This document shows positions 1-7,223 of a DNA stretch of 64,000 nucleotides, piece after piece (the stretch's first letter is position 1; every line of letters begins with the position of its first letter). The DNA is taken from positions 1-64,000 of the forward strand of contig NZ_JAPFGB010000027.1 of NCBI RefSeq assembly GCF_026241095.1, written 5' to 3'. The position numbers and the translations under genes were made by a program. The notes under the pieces are model-generated. The model was not told the origin of the DNA. It did not search any database and saw only the letters and a list, made by a program, of their open reading frames with translations. The DNA comes from Saccharopolyspora sp. NFXS83. GTDB taxonomy: Bacteria > Actinomycetota > Actinomycetes > Mycobacteriales > Pseudonocardiaceae.

Positions 1-7
1 GCGGAAC

Positions 8-92
8 CTCAGCCGGTCTCTCGCTGCGGGATCTTTTTCCCGAGTGGCTCCGCCACGAGGGAAAAAGCCGTCCTCGCGAGAGACCGGCTGAG
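8..92. repeat. Long inverted repeat, copy A of a dispersed palindromic element
   Basis: Outer arms at 8-24 and 76-92 are perfectly complementary over 17 bases. Inside them a second palindrome is built on GTGGCTCCGCCAC flanked by T-run and A-run arms. A related element lies inverted at 47795-47872: inner core, neighbouring CCTCAGC and ACCCGCGG blocks and overall size are shared, while the arm sequence differs yet still pairs. It lies beyond the 3' end of the hisH transcript, so it could also act as a terminator. A REP-like or MITE-like repeat is the likeliest class; no coding function is seen. Confidence 0.75.
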
Positions 93-139
93 AACCCGCG
101 GGTGAGCGGCTTGTCGACGTGGGCCATGCGCTGGCGCGC

Positions 140-245
140 GTACAAGCACGGCTTCGCCGCAAGGCAGGCGTGGCTTCGCCGCCCACTGCACGGCTACGCC
201 GCAAGGCGGGCAGGCTTCGCCGCCTACTGCGTGGCTTCGCGGCCG
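140..245. repeat. Imperfect short tandem array of GGCTTCGCCGC units
   Basis: Five units built on GGCTTCGCCGC (one has GGCTACGCCGC, the last GGCTTCGCGGC) recur about every 20 bases. Their tails alternate between AAGGC and ACTGC, giving a 40-base higher-order period seen about twice. Each core is itself nearly self-complementary. The array sits beside palindromic copy A, in a region with no convincing gene. It is too short and irregular for a CRISPR. Confidence 0.6.
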
Positions 246-271
246 AGGCGGAGGGGGCTTGTTTTTGCTGG

Positions 272-472
272 TCAGTCGCCTTTTTGGGAGGACCTGGTGG
301 CGGCGATGATCGGGATCAGGAGGGCTAGGACGGTGACCAGGAGGATCAGCCAGCCCGGCATGCCCGCTTGGACCAGGTAAGTGGAGCTGAAGCCCGCGAT
401 CACGCCGATCGCGAGGATCAGGGCTACTACGCGCGCTGCGCCTTTGGGGTGCATCAGGCCGTGGCGGCGCAT
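272..472 (-). CDS. Small two-helix membrane protein downstream of hisH
   Basis: This 66-residue protein has two hydrophobic segments, roughly residues 15-35 and 41-58, separated by a short loop with a Gly-Met-Pro turn, and a charged C-terminal tail. Its ATG lies one base past the TGA of hisH, so translation is probably coupled and the two genes share a transcript. I do not recognise the family. A second tiny two-helix protein follows hisB in the same way (26763-26915), which hints at a recurring arrangement in this his gene set. A longer upstream start would run into hisH and is unlikely. Confidence 0.65.
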   Translation of the reverse strand: MRRHGLMHPKGAARVVALILAIGVIAGFSSTYLVQAGMPGWLILLVTVLALLIPIIAATRSSQKGD

Positions 473-473
473 G

Positions 474-1103
474 TCAGAGGGTCCCCAACCAGTTGCGCAG
501 TAGCTTGCCGCCGGCCTCGCCGGACTTCTCGGGGTGGAACTGGGTCGCCGAAAGCGGGCCGTTCTCCACGGCCGCGATGAACGGTTCACCGTGTTCGGCC
601 CAGGTCACGCGGGCCGGGGCGATCGTCTCCGACGAAGGCGCCTGCCAGCGCCGCGCGGCGAAGGAGTGCACGAAGTAGAAGCGGGTGCCGGGGTCGATGC
701 CGTCGAACAGGACCGAATCGGCGGGCGCCGACACCTCGTTCCAACCCATGTGCGGCAGCACGTCGGCCTGCAGGCGCTCCACGTCGCCCGGCCACTGCCC
801 GCAACCGTCGGCCTGCACGCCGTGCTCGACGCCGCGGTCGAACAGGACCTGCATGCCCACGCAGATGCCGAGCACCGGGCGGCCACCCGCCAACCGCCGG
901 TCGATGATCTTGTCACCACCGGCGGCGAGCAGCCCCTCCATGCAGGCCGCGAACGCGCCGACGCCGGGCACGACGAGCCCGTCGGCCTCGACGGCGGCGT
1001 CCGCGTCCGAGGTCACCCGCACGTCCGCGCCCGCGTGCTCCAAGGCGCGTTCGGCGGAGCGGAGATTGCCGGAGCCATAGTCCAGTACGACGACGCGTGC
1101 CAC
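474..1103 (-). CDS. hisH: Imidazole glycerol phosphate synthase, glutaminase subunit HisH
   Basis: HisH hydrolyses glutamine and channels ammonia to HisF, which makes imidazole glycerol phosphate and AICAR in histidine synthesis (cytoplasmic). The 209-residue length is normal. The class I amidotransferase triad is visible: Cys81 in the GICVGMQ nucleophile elbow, and His190 and Glu192 in QFHPEKSG. The start is a GTG ten bases after the transketolase C-subunit gene, so hisH is probably the third gene of that operon. The other his genes present (hisD, hisC, hisB) lie 26 kb away on the same strand. hisA and hisF are not in the window. Confidence 0.95.
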   Translation of the reverse strand: MARVVVLDYGSGNLRSAERALEHAGADVRVTSDADAAVEADGLVVPGVGAFAACMEGLLAAGGDKIIDRRLAGGRPVLGICVGMQVLFDRGVEHGVQADGCGQWPGDVERLQADVLPHMGWNEVSAPADSVLFDGIDPGTRFYFVHSFAARRWQAPSSETIAPARVTWAEHGEPFIAAVENGPLSATQFHPEKSGEAGGKLLRNWLGTL

Positions 1104-1112
1104 ACGGTCAGG

Positions 1113-2084
1113 CTACCGGCCGCCGATGGCGAGGAACCTCCGGATCGACCGGGCGAGCTCCGCGGGCACCAACCCGTGCGCGGCGTCGTGCTCGCCGGCG
1201 GTGCCGTAGGCGCGGAGTTCCGCGTCGCGGCCCACCCCGAGCCCGAGCACTCGATGCGGCAGATCGGCCAGCGCGGCGTTCGCCGCCGCGGTGGAGGTGT
1301 CCCGCAGGTACGGCTCCACGAGCACCACGTCCGGAGTCGCCGCCAGCGCCGCGGCCCGCAGCGCGGCGGCGTCGAACGGCCGCACCGTCGAGGCGTAGAG
1401 CACCGCCACGTCCAGCTCGGCCGTCGCCGCGAGCACCGGGTCCAGCATCGGCCCCACCGCCAGCACCACACCCGCCCGTCCCTCCCGAACCGCACGGAAC
1501 CCGCTCCCTGCCGGCAGCGGGCGCGCGTTGGTGCGCTCGGTCATCCGCAGGTAGACGAGGTCGTCGCCGGGCAGCGCGGCTCGCAGCAGCTCCGCGAACT
1601 CCCGCGGATGCCCGGGCACGTGCACCGTCCAGTCCGGCAGCGTGTCGAGCAGGGCGACATCGCCCGGAGCCATGTGGGTGCGGCCCGCCGCCGGGTAGTC
1701 GTAGGAAGCGCCGGTGCTGACCAGGACCGCACCCGCCCGCTGGTGGTTGAGGTCGAGCTTGATCTGCTCGAAGGGCCGCTCGACCAGGAACGGGGCGATC
1801 GAGTGCACGACCGGCCGCAGCCCGGTCAGCGCGAGCCCACCGGCGACACCGATCAAGACCTGCTCGCGGATGCCGACGTTGAGCACCCGATCCGGGTGGC
1901 GGGCGGCGGCGCCGGTGAAGCGGTCCGCCGAGATCTCCGCGAGCACCACGGCCAGCCGCGGGTCGTGGTCGAGGGCGGCACCGACGATGTCGGTGAACTC
2001 CACGCGCATCGGACGCGCGACCGCACCTTCCTGCGCGACCTCGCGCCGGGCCTCGTCCCGTTCGGTCCGGTCGATGAGGGTCAT
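1113..2084 (-). CDS. Transketolase-like protein, C-terminal (pyrimidine-binding) subunit
   Basis: Residues about 27-190 match the pyrimidine-binding domain of transketolases, including the RVLNVGIREQ segment that carries the glutamate activating thiamine diphosphate. The rest is the transketolase C-terminal fold. It would act as a heterodimer half with the protein encoded just upstream, transferring two-carbon ketol units between sugar phosphates. The ATG overlaps the upstream stop by four bases; Met27 (MRVEFTDI) is an alternative start. Split transketolases occur both in primary metabolism and in secondary pathways, so the substrate is open. hisH follows after ten bases. Confidence 0.85.
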   Translation of the reverse strand: MTLIDRTERDEARREVAQEGAVARPMRVEFTDIVGAALDHDPRLAVVLAEISADRFTGAAARHPDRVLNVGIREQVLIGVAGGLALTGLRPVVHSIAPFLVERPFEQIKLDLNHQRAGAVLVSTGASYDYPAAGRTHMAPGDVALLDTLPDWTVHVPGHPREFAELLRAALPGDDLVYLRMTERTNARPLPAGSGFRAVREGRAGVVLAVGPMLDPVLAATAELDVAVLYASTVRPFDAAALRAAALAATPDVVLVEPYLRDTSTAAANAALADLPHRVLGLGVGRDAELRAYGTAGEHDAAHGLVPAELARSIRRFLAIGGR

Positions 2085-2791
2085 GCGAACTCCTTCGGTT
2101 CCACGCGCGCGATCACCGCGAGCGGCTGGTCCAGGCGGGTGTCGGTCAGGGCGTGGTGCAGGGCGTCGTGGTCCCGGCCGTCGACGGTGTGCGCGGCCCA
2201 GCCCTCGCGGGTGAAGCGCTCCCCGATGCCACCCGGCCAGCCGTAGGAGTCCGAGGCGTTGTCGACGACGACCGTCGTGAGCGCGCCGACACCGCGGCGG
2301 CCCGCGACGGCGATGGCCTCGTGGTTGCTGCCCTCGCCGAGTTCGGCGTCACCGACCAGCACCACGACCCGCGACCCGGTGCGGCCCTGCGCGCGCAATC
2401 CGAGCGCGGTGCCCAGCGCCAGCGGCAGGCCGTGGCCGAGGGAACCGCTGCCGATCTCCACCCCCGGGACCAGCACCCGGTCCGGGTGCTGGCCGAGCCG
2501 GGAGTCGAAGGCGTTCCACCCGTCGAGCTCGGCGGGGTCGAGGAATCCCTTCGCCGCGAGCACGGCGTAGTAGGCCATCGGGCCGTGGCCCTTGGACAGC
2601 AAGAACCGGTCGCGATCGGGGTCGTCCGGTCGTGCTGGGTCGACGTCGAGGATGCGGTCGTAGAGCACCCACAGCACGTCCAGCGTGGAGACGGCGGCGG
2701 GCGAGTGCTTCTCGTCGCCGGACATCCGGCTCAGCAGCGCGGGCAGATCCGAGTACCCGGACCCGGTCCGCCCGGAAGTGGAAGTCGTCAT
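2081..2791 (-). CDS. Transketolase-like protein, N-terminal (thiamine diphosphate-binding) subunit
   Basis: This 236-residue half carries the cofactor-binding domain: a KGHGPMAYY segment, GSLGHGLPLALG, and the metal/diphosphate motif GDAELGEGSNHEA followed by VVDNAS. ATG at 2791 is preferred over the GTG at 2800 because AAGGTGG lies five bases before it. It pairs with the C-terminal subunit gene, overlapped by four bases. As first gene of the tktN-tktC-hisH unit, its promoter should lie between 2792 and 3058, a space shared with the divergent hydrolase gene. Confidence 0.85.
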   Translation of the reverse strand: MTTSTSGRTGSGYSDLPALLSRMSGDEKHSPAAVSTLDVLWVLYDRILDVDPARPDDPDRDRFLLSKGHGPMAYYAVLAAKGFLDPAELDGWNAFDSRLGQHPDRVLVPGVEIGSGSLGHGLPLALGTALGLRAQGRTGSRVVVLVGDAELGEGSNHEAIAVAGRRGVGALTTVVVDNASDSYGWPGGIGERFTREGWAAHTVDGRDHDALHHALTDTRLDQPLAVIARVEPKEFA

Positions 2792-3058
2792 GGCGACCAC
2801 CTTGGAACTTCGAGCTAACTAGAAGTCAAGCTCCGCGGGCGACGACGCCCCGGATCGGCGATTCCCCTTGGCATCAGCCGAACAACCGGACCGCTTGTCA
2901 CCGGAATGACAAAAAATCCACTTCGGACAGGGGCGAAAAAGCATCAGTGGCAGTGAGATCCGAATGGAGTATTGCCCGTTGACCTACCGTCAGTAGCTTA
3001 GGGGGCCCACCGGCCGCGCCACGGCCGAGCATTCGCCCGGCGACGAAAGGGTCCCCAC
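2792..3058. promoter_or_regulatory. Divergent intergenic region, transketolase / exported hydrolase
   Basis: This 267-base gap must hold both divergent promoters. A short inverted repeat ACTTC-n10-GAAGT (2807-2826) sits just upstream of the transketolase start and could be an operator. TTGACC at 2979-2984 is a possible -35 element towards the hydrolase, but no convincing -10 lies at normal spacing. Nothing else stands out. Confidence 0.35.
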
Positions 3059-4642
3059 ATGATTCGCCGCACCACGCCGATCGCCGCCCTGCTCACCGCA
3101 TCGGCCGTGCTGGCCACCACCGCGCCCGCCGCGGCGAGCCCGGGATCCACCGAGACCCGCCTCGTCGACATCACCGCCACCGACGGCACCGCGCTGCGCG
3201 CCGCGGTGTGCGAACCCGCCGATCCCGGACCGCACCCGGTGGCGGTCCTCGTGGCCGCCTGGGGCGGCGGCAGCACGCAGAACATCATGCCCTGCCGGGC
3301 ACTCGCCTCCCGCGGCTACGTGACGGTGTCCTACGGCGCGCGGGGCTTCGGCGAATCCGGCGGCGAAGTGGAAGTGGCCGGCCCGGAGGACATCAGCGAC
3401 GTCTCGAACGTGATCGACTGGACGCTGGCGAACACCGAGTCCGACCCGGCGCGGATCGGCGTCGGCGGCGTCTCCTACGGCGCCGGGATCAGCGTGCTGG
3501 CATCCGCGTTCGACCCGCGGATCCGCGCCGTCGCCGCGATGAGCGGCTGGGCGGACCTGGAGGAATCGCTGTTCGGCAACCGCACCCGGCGCGCCGCGGT
3601 CGCCATGGTGCTGCGGATCTCCGGAGAGCAGAACGGGAACCTCTCCGACGAGAGCCGGGAGATGCTGGACAAGTACATCACCGGCGAGGACCGCGACGTG
3701 GTGACCGAGTGGTCCCGGCAGCGCTCACCTTCGTCCTACGTGGACCGCATCAACCGGAACCGGCCCGCGGTCCTGATGCTCAACACGTGGAGCGAGACGG
3801 TGTTCCCGCCCGGCCAGCTCGCCGACTTCCAGCAGCGGCTGACCACGCCGAGCAAGCTGGAACTGCTCCCGGGCGAGCACGCGGCGGCCGAGACCAGCGG
3901 GCTGCTCGGACTCCCGAACGACGCCTGGAACGACACGTACCGCTGGTTCGACACCCACCTGCGCGGCACCGAACCCGACGGCGCCCCGGTCGTGCTGCAA
4001 CCGCGCGGCGCCACGGACCGGCCACGGGAGGAGTACCCGGACTGGCGGCACATCGCGACGCGCACGGACCGGTACTTCCTCTCCGGCGAGGAACAACTCA
4101 CCACCGACGCGTCGACCGACTGGAGCAAAACCATCCACAGTGGACGTGACACGGTCGCGAACGGGGGCGTGCCACTGGTGACCTACACGCTGGAGGCGCT
4201 CACCGGGAACCCGCCGAAGGCGTTCCTGCCCGCCCTCGACACGAGCGCCGGCGCGCGGTGGACCGGCCCCGAACTCGCGGAACCCGAGGTGCTGCGCGGA
4301 AGTCCGCGACTGCGGCTGACCGCCGTGCCGCCCACCCCCGAGGGCATGCTCGTCGCCTACCTCTACGACGTGGACGCCACCGGCATCGGGCGGCTCATCT
4401 CCTACATCCCCTACTCCTGGGAGGGCGCGACGCCCGGCGCGCCGCTGCCGATCGACACCGAGCTGCCGCCCACCGCCTACGACGTGCCCGCGGGACACCG
4501 GCTGTCGCTGGTCGTCGACACCGAGGACCCGCTGTTCTTCCTCGACCACAACACCGACGGGGCCCCGCTCGAACTGCGCGGGGACTCGGTGAACCCGGCG
4601 ACGCTGGAGCTGGCGTCGCGCGACGGAAAGGAGCTGCCGTGA
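3059..4642 (+). CDS. Exported CocE/NonD-type alpha/beta-hydrolase (X-Pro dipeptidyl-peptidase S15 superfamily)
   Basis: The 527-residue protein starts with a Sec signal peptide (RR near the N-terminus, hydrophobic stretch, cleavage likely after APAAAS). The catalytic domain follows, with the nucleophile serine in GVGGVSYGAG and probable acid and histidine further on (His in PGEHAAAE). From about residue 330 the chain continues into a beta-rich domain like the jelly roll of CocE/PepX proteins. The family hydrolyses esters, acyl-amides or Xaa-Pro peptides; the substrate cannot be read from sequence. Its TGA overlaps the GTG of the R2-like oxidase, so the two are very probably co-translated. One of four secreted hydrolases in this block. 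Confidence 0.85.
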   Translation: MIRRTTPIAALLTASAVLATTAPAAASPGSTETRLVDITATDGTALRAAVCEPADPGPHPVAVLVAAWGGGSTQNIMPCRALASRGYVTVSYGARGFGESGGEVEVAGPEDISDVSNVIDWTLANTESDPARIGVGGVSYGAGISVLASAFDPRIRAVAAMSGWADLEESLFGNRTRRAAVAMVLRISGEQNGNLSDESREMLDKYITGEDRDVVTEWSRQRSPSSYVDRINRNRPAVLMLNTWSETVFPPGQLADFQQRLTTPSKLELLPGEHAAAETSGLLGLPNDAWNDTYRWFDTHLRGTEPDGAPVVLQPRGATDRPREEYPDWRHIATRTDRYFLSGEEQLTTDASTDWSKTIHSGRDTVANGGVPLVTYTLEALTGNPPKAFLPALDTSAGARWTGPELAEPEVLRGSPRLRLTAVPPTPEGMLVAYLYDVDATGIGRLISYIPYSWEGATPGAPLPIDTELPPTAYDVPAGHRLSLVVDTEDPLFFLDHNTDGAPLELRGDSVNPATLELASRDGKELP

Positions 4643-5604
4643 CCACCGCTCGACACGACCGGAGACCCTCCCGCCCCGACCGGGCCCGGATCAACCCGGA
4701 CGCCCTGCCGTTCCGGTTGTGGGAGAAGGGAAATCGGAAGTTCTGGGATCCCGCCGCGATCGACTTCTCCCAGGACGCCGCGGACTGGCGCGGGCTCACC
4801 GACGAGCAGCGGTTCGCCGCGACCATGCTCTGCGCCCAGTTCATCGGCGGCGAAGAAGCGGTGACCGAGGACATCCGGCCGTTCCAAGCCGCGATGGCCG
4901 CCGAAGGCCGGCCCGCCGACGAGCTCTACCTGAGCCAGTTCATGTTCGAGGAGGCCAAGCACACCCAAGGCTTCCGGCGCTGGCTCGACGCCGTGGGCGT
5001 GCGCGACGACCTGCACCCGCACGTCGCCGAGAACCCCGGCTACCGGGCGATCTTCTACGAAGCGCTGCCGGAGGCCCTGCACGCGCTCAGCGACGATCCG
5101 AGCCCCGCCAACCAGGTCCGCGCCTCGGTCACCTACAACCACCTCGTCGAGGGCGTGCTCGCGCTGACCGGCTACTTCCTGTGGAACACCACCTGCAAGC
5201 GCAACGGCATCCTGCCGGGCATGCAGGAGCTGATCAGGCGGATCAGCGAGGACGAACGGCGGCACATGGCGTGGGGCACCTTCACCTGCCGCAGGCACGT
5301 GGCCGCCGACGACACGAACTGGGAGATCGTGACCACGCGGATGGAGGCGCTGCTGCCGCACGCGATCGCGCAGATCGAACATTCGCTGGGCAACTGGGAA
5401 CACGATCCGTTCGAGATGCAGATCGAGGGACTGTTCGAGTACGCGGCGGACCGCGCCGCGCGGCGGATCAAGGCCATCGAATCGGCGCGCGGCGCCCCGG
5501 TCGAGCGCATCGACGTGGACCACGCACCGGAACGCCTGGAGGACGAGTTCGGCGCGGAGGACGAATCGGCGCTGCGCGAGAGCGCGGCCACCGGCGCCGG
5601 CTGA
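4639..5604 (+). CDS. R2-like ligand-binding oxidase (R2lox)
   Basis: This 321-residue ferritin-like protein carries every residue known from mycobacterial R2lox (Rv0233) at a constant offset of four. The Mn/Fe ligands are Glu72, Glu105, His108, Glu171, Glu206 and His209. The pair that forms the tyrosine-valine ether cross-link is also present, Val75 and Tyr166. This separates it from ribonucleotide reductase R2, which it resembles overall. R2lox binds a long-chain fatty acid and activates oxygen; its physiological substrate is unknown. The start is GTG overlapping the upstream hydrolase stop (GTGA). An acidic tail follows the helical core. Identification as R2lox is strong; the biological role is open. 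Confidence 0.9.
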   Translation: MTTARHDRRPSRPDRARINPDALPFRLWEKGNRKFWDPAAIDFSQDAADWRGLTDEQRFAATMLCAQFIGGEEAVTEDIRPFQAAMAAEGRPADELYLSQFMFEEAKHTQGFRRWLDAVGVRDDLHPHVAENPGYRAIFYEALPEALHALSDDPSPANQVRASVTYNHLVEGVLALTGYFLWNTTCKRNGILPGMQELIRRISEDERRHMAWGTFTCRRHVAADDTNWEIVTTRMEALLPHAIAQIEHSLGNWEHDPFEMQIEGLFEYAADRAARRIKAIESARGAPVERIDVDHAPERLEDEFGAEDESALRESAATGAG

Positions 5605-5891
5605 GGCGAGCCGCGGACTACATCGATGCGGACCACGCGCCGGGCGAACGGGCGCCCAATTCACCCCGAGCGGACGCACCCATTGCGCGAAAGCAGCTTG
5701 CCGGGAAATAATTAGGCGAATTTCTTTCACATTAACTGGGCGTAACTGCACCCACTTTCGTATTCACTCAAATTGACGGTTGGGGCGAGTGCGTCGCGAT
5801 CACTAAAGTTCCTACTCGCGAGTAGGTACTTGAGGGCGGCGCAGCCCACCGGCTCTTCCTGCCGGATCCGGGCGCCCGCCTCCGGCAGGAA
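5605..5891. promoter_or_regulatory. A+T-richer intergenic region upstream of the PucR-type regulator
   Basis: This gap is clearly richer in A+T than its surroundings, has no gene, and contains a strong palindrome (separate entry). TTGACG at 5773-5778 could be a -35 element for the downstream gene; its -10 partner is not clear. No hairpin followed by a T-run is evident after the oxidase gene. Confidence 0.4.
5807..5830. promoter_or_regulatory. 24-base near-perfect palindrome, probable TetR-type operator
   Basis: The core CCTACTCGCGAGTAGG (5811-5826) is a perfect 16-base palindrome. It is extended by AGT/ACT on each side with one mismatched pair. Palindromes centred on ACTCGCGAGT are typical of TetR-family sites near actinobacterial lipid genes. 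It lies 62 bases before the PucR-type regulator and just beyond a candidate -35 element, a position suited to repression. No TetR gene is in the window, so the binder must be encoded elsewhere. Confidence 0.65.
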
Positions 5892-7223
5892 ATGAGGGTC
5901 ATGCTGACGAAGGCGATCCATCCCCAGGCCCCGGATCTGTGGGCGGCCCTGCCCAGCGAACTGGCTCCGATCCTGCGTCCCGAGATGAACAGCCTGGCCA
6001 CGCAGATCCTCAGCGAGATCCAGCGGCGCATCCCCGAATACGCCCGGCCGATGGACGACAAATACGTGCACGCCATCCGCCGCGGCGTCGAAGAGGCGCT
6101 GAGCCAATTCGTCGACCAGATCGCCGACCCCACCGCGCCACCGGAACGCTGCGCCGAAGTGCACCGGGCGCTCGGCAAAGCCGAGATGCACGAAGGCCGC
6201 AGCCTCGACAGCCTGCAGGCCGCCTACCGCCTCGGTGCTCGCCTCGCCTGGCGGCGCACCGCCCGCATCGGCGAACGCGCCCGCGTCGCACCCCGCACGA
6301 TGCTGCTGCTCGGCGAAGCGATCTACGCCCACATCGACGAACTCTCCGCGCTGTCGGTCGAAGGCTTCGCCGAAGCGCAGGCCCGCGCCGCCGGAACCCA
6401 GGCGCGCCGGAGGCGGCGACTGCTGGAACTGCTGCTGACCGATCCCCAGCCACCGCACCGGATCCTGGAAGAAGCCGCCGCAGCAGCCCGCTGGAAGTGG
6501 CCCCGCACCGTCATCGTCGCCGCGCTGCAACGCGCCGACCAGCACGAACCGCACAGCAACAATCCGCTGGCGCGACGGGAAGCGCTCGTCGACCTCGAAT
6601 GCACCCAGCCGCACCTGCTGGTGCCGTGCACCGACGACCCGCCCGGCGACATCCCGTGGGAGCAGCAGCTCACCGGCTGGCGGATGGTCATCGGGCCGCC
6701 GGTCGAGATCTCGCAGGCACCGCACGCGCTGCGCTGGGCGCGGCGGCTGCTCGAACTGTCCAACGCGGGCGTCGTGCCGAACGAACCGGTGCTGCACTGC
6801 AAGGACCACCTCTCCAGCCTGCTGCTGCTCAGCGACGAGAACCTCACCCGGCAAATCGTGCACACCCGGCTGGCACCGCTGGAGCAGCTCAAGCCGAAGC
6901 AGCAGGTCCGGCTGGCCGAAACGCTGCTGGCGTGGCTGCAGACCCGAGGCGGCGCACCGGAAGTGGCCCAGCGGCTACGCGTGCACCCGCAGACGGTGCG
7001 CTACCGCCTGCACCAGCTCGAAGACCTCTTCGGCGCGGACCTCAACGATCCGCAGGCGCGGTTCGAGCTGGAGATGGCGCTGCGGGCCGCCGGGCGACTG
7101 CTGCCCTACGGTGCGCTCACCGAGGAGCACGCCGCCGGACCGGACCGGCGGGCGACCGCGCCGATGCCGACACCCGCAGTGGCCTCGAACGGCGCGCGGT
7201 CCGCCGAAGGCGGAGCGACGTGA
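5892..7223 (+). CDS. PucR/CdaR-type transcriptional regulator
   Basis: The 443-residue protein has an N-terminal all-helical region resembling the RsbRD-like sensor domain of actinobacterial PucR proteins (about residues 15-180). A central domain precedes a C-terminal helix-turn-helix, with VAQRLRVHPQTVRYRLHQL as the recognition segment near residue 360. Such proteins respond to small metabolites. The C-terminal 35 residues look disordered. The stop overlaps the GTG of the DHA2 exporter, so the pair forms an operon and the regulator probably controls that exporter. The ligand is not predictable. The start is the first of two close ATGs; a GGCAGGA lies just upstream. Confidence 0.8.
   Translation: MRVMLTKAIHPQAPDLWAALPSELAPILRPEMNSLATQILSEIQRRIPEYARPMDDKYVHAIRRGVEEALSQFVDQIADPTAPPERCAEVHRALGKAEMHEGRSLDSLQAAYRLGARLAWRRTARIGERARVAPRTMLLLGEAIYAHIDELSALSVEGFAEAQARAAGTQARRRRRLLELLLTDPQPPHRILEEAAAAARWKWPRTVIVAALQRADQHEPHSNNPLARREALVDLECTQPHLLVPCTDDPPGDIPWEQQLTGWRMVIGPPVEISQAPHALRWARRLLELSNAGVVPNEPVLHCKDHLSSLLLLSDENLTRQIVHTRLAPLEQLKPKQQVRLAETLLAWLQTRGGAPEVAQRLRVHPQTVRYRLHQLEDLFGADLNDPQARFELEMALRAAGRLLPYGALTEEHAAGPDRRATAPMPTPAVASNGARSAEGGAT

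Noticed and set aside
140-245. CRISPR array
   Set aside because: Units are about 20 bases apart, degenerate and without unique spacers; no cas genes are present.
534-2246. A 570-codon open frame antisense to hisH and the transketolase genes
   Set aside because: Typical antisense frame of high-GC DNA; no ribosome site or recognisable domain.
4639-5604. Ribonucleotide reductase beta subunit NrdF/NrdB
   Set aside because: The metal ligands and Val/Tyr cross-link pair match R2lox position by position, and there is no nrdE partner.
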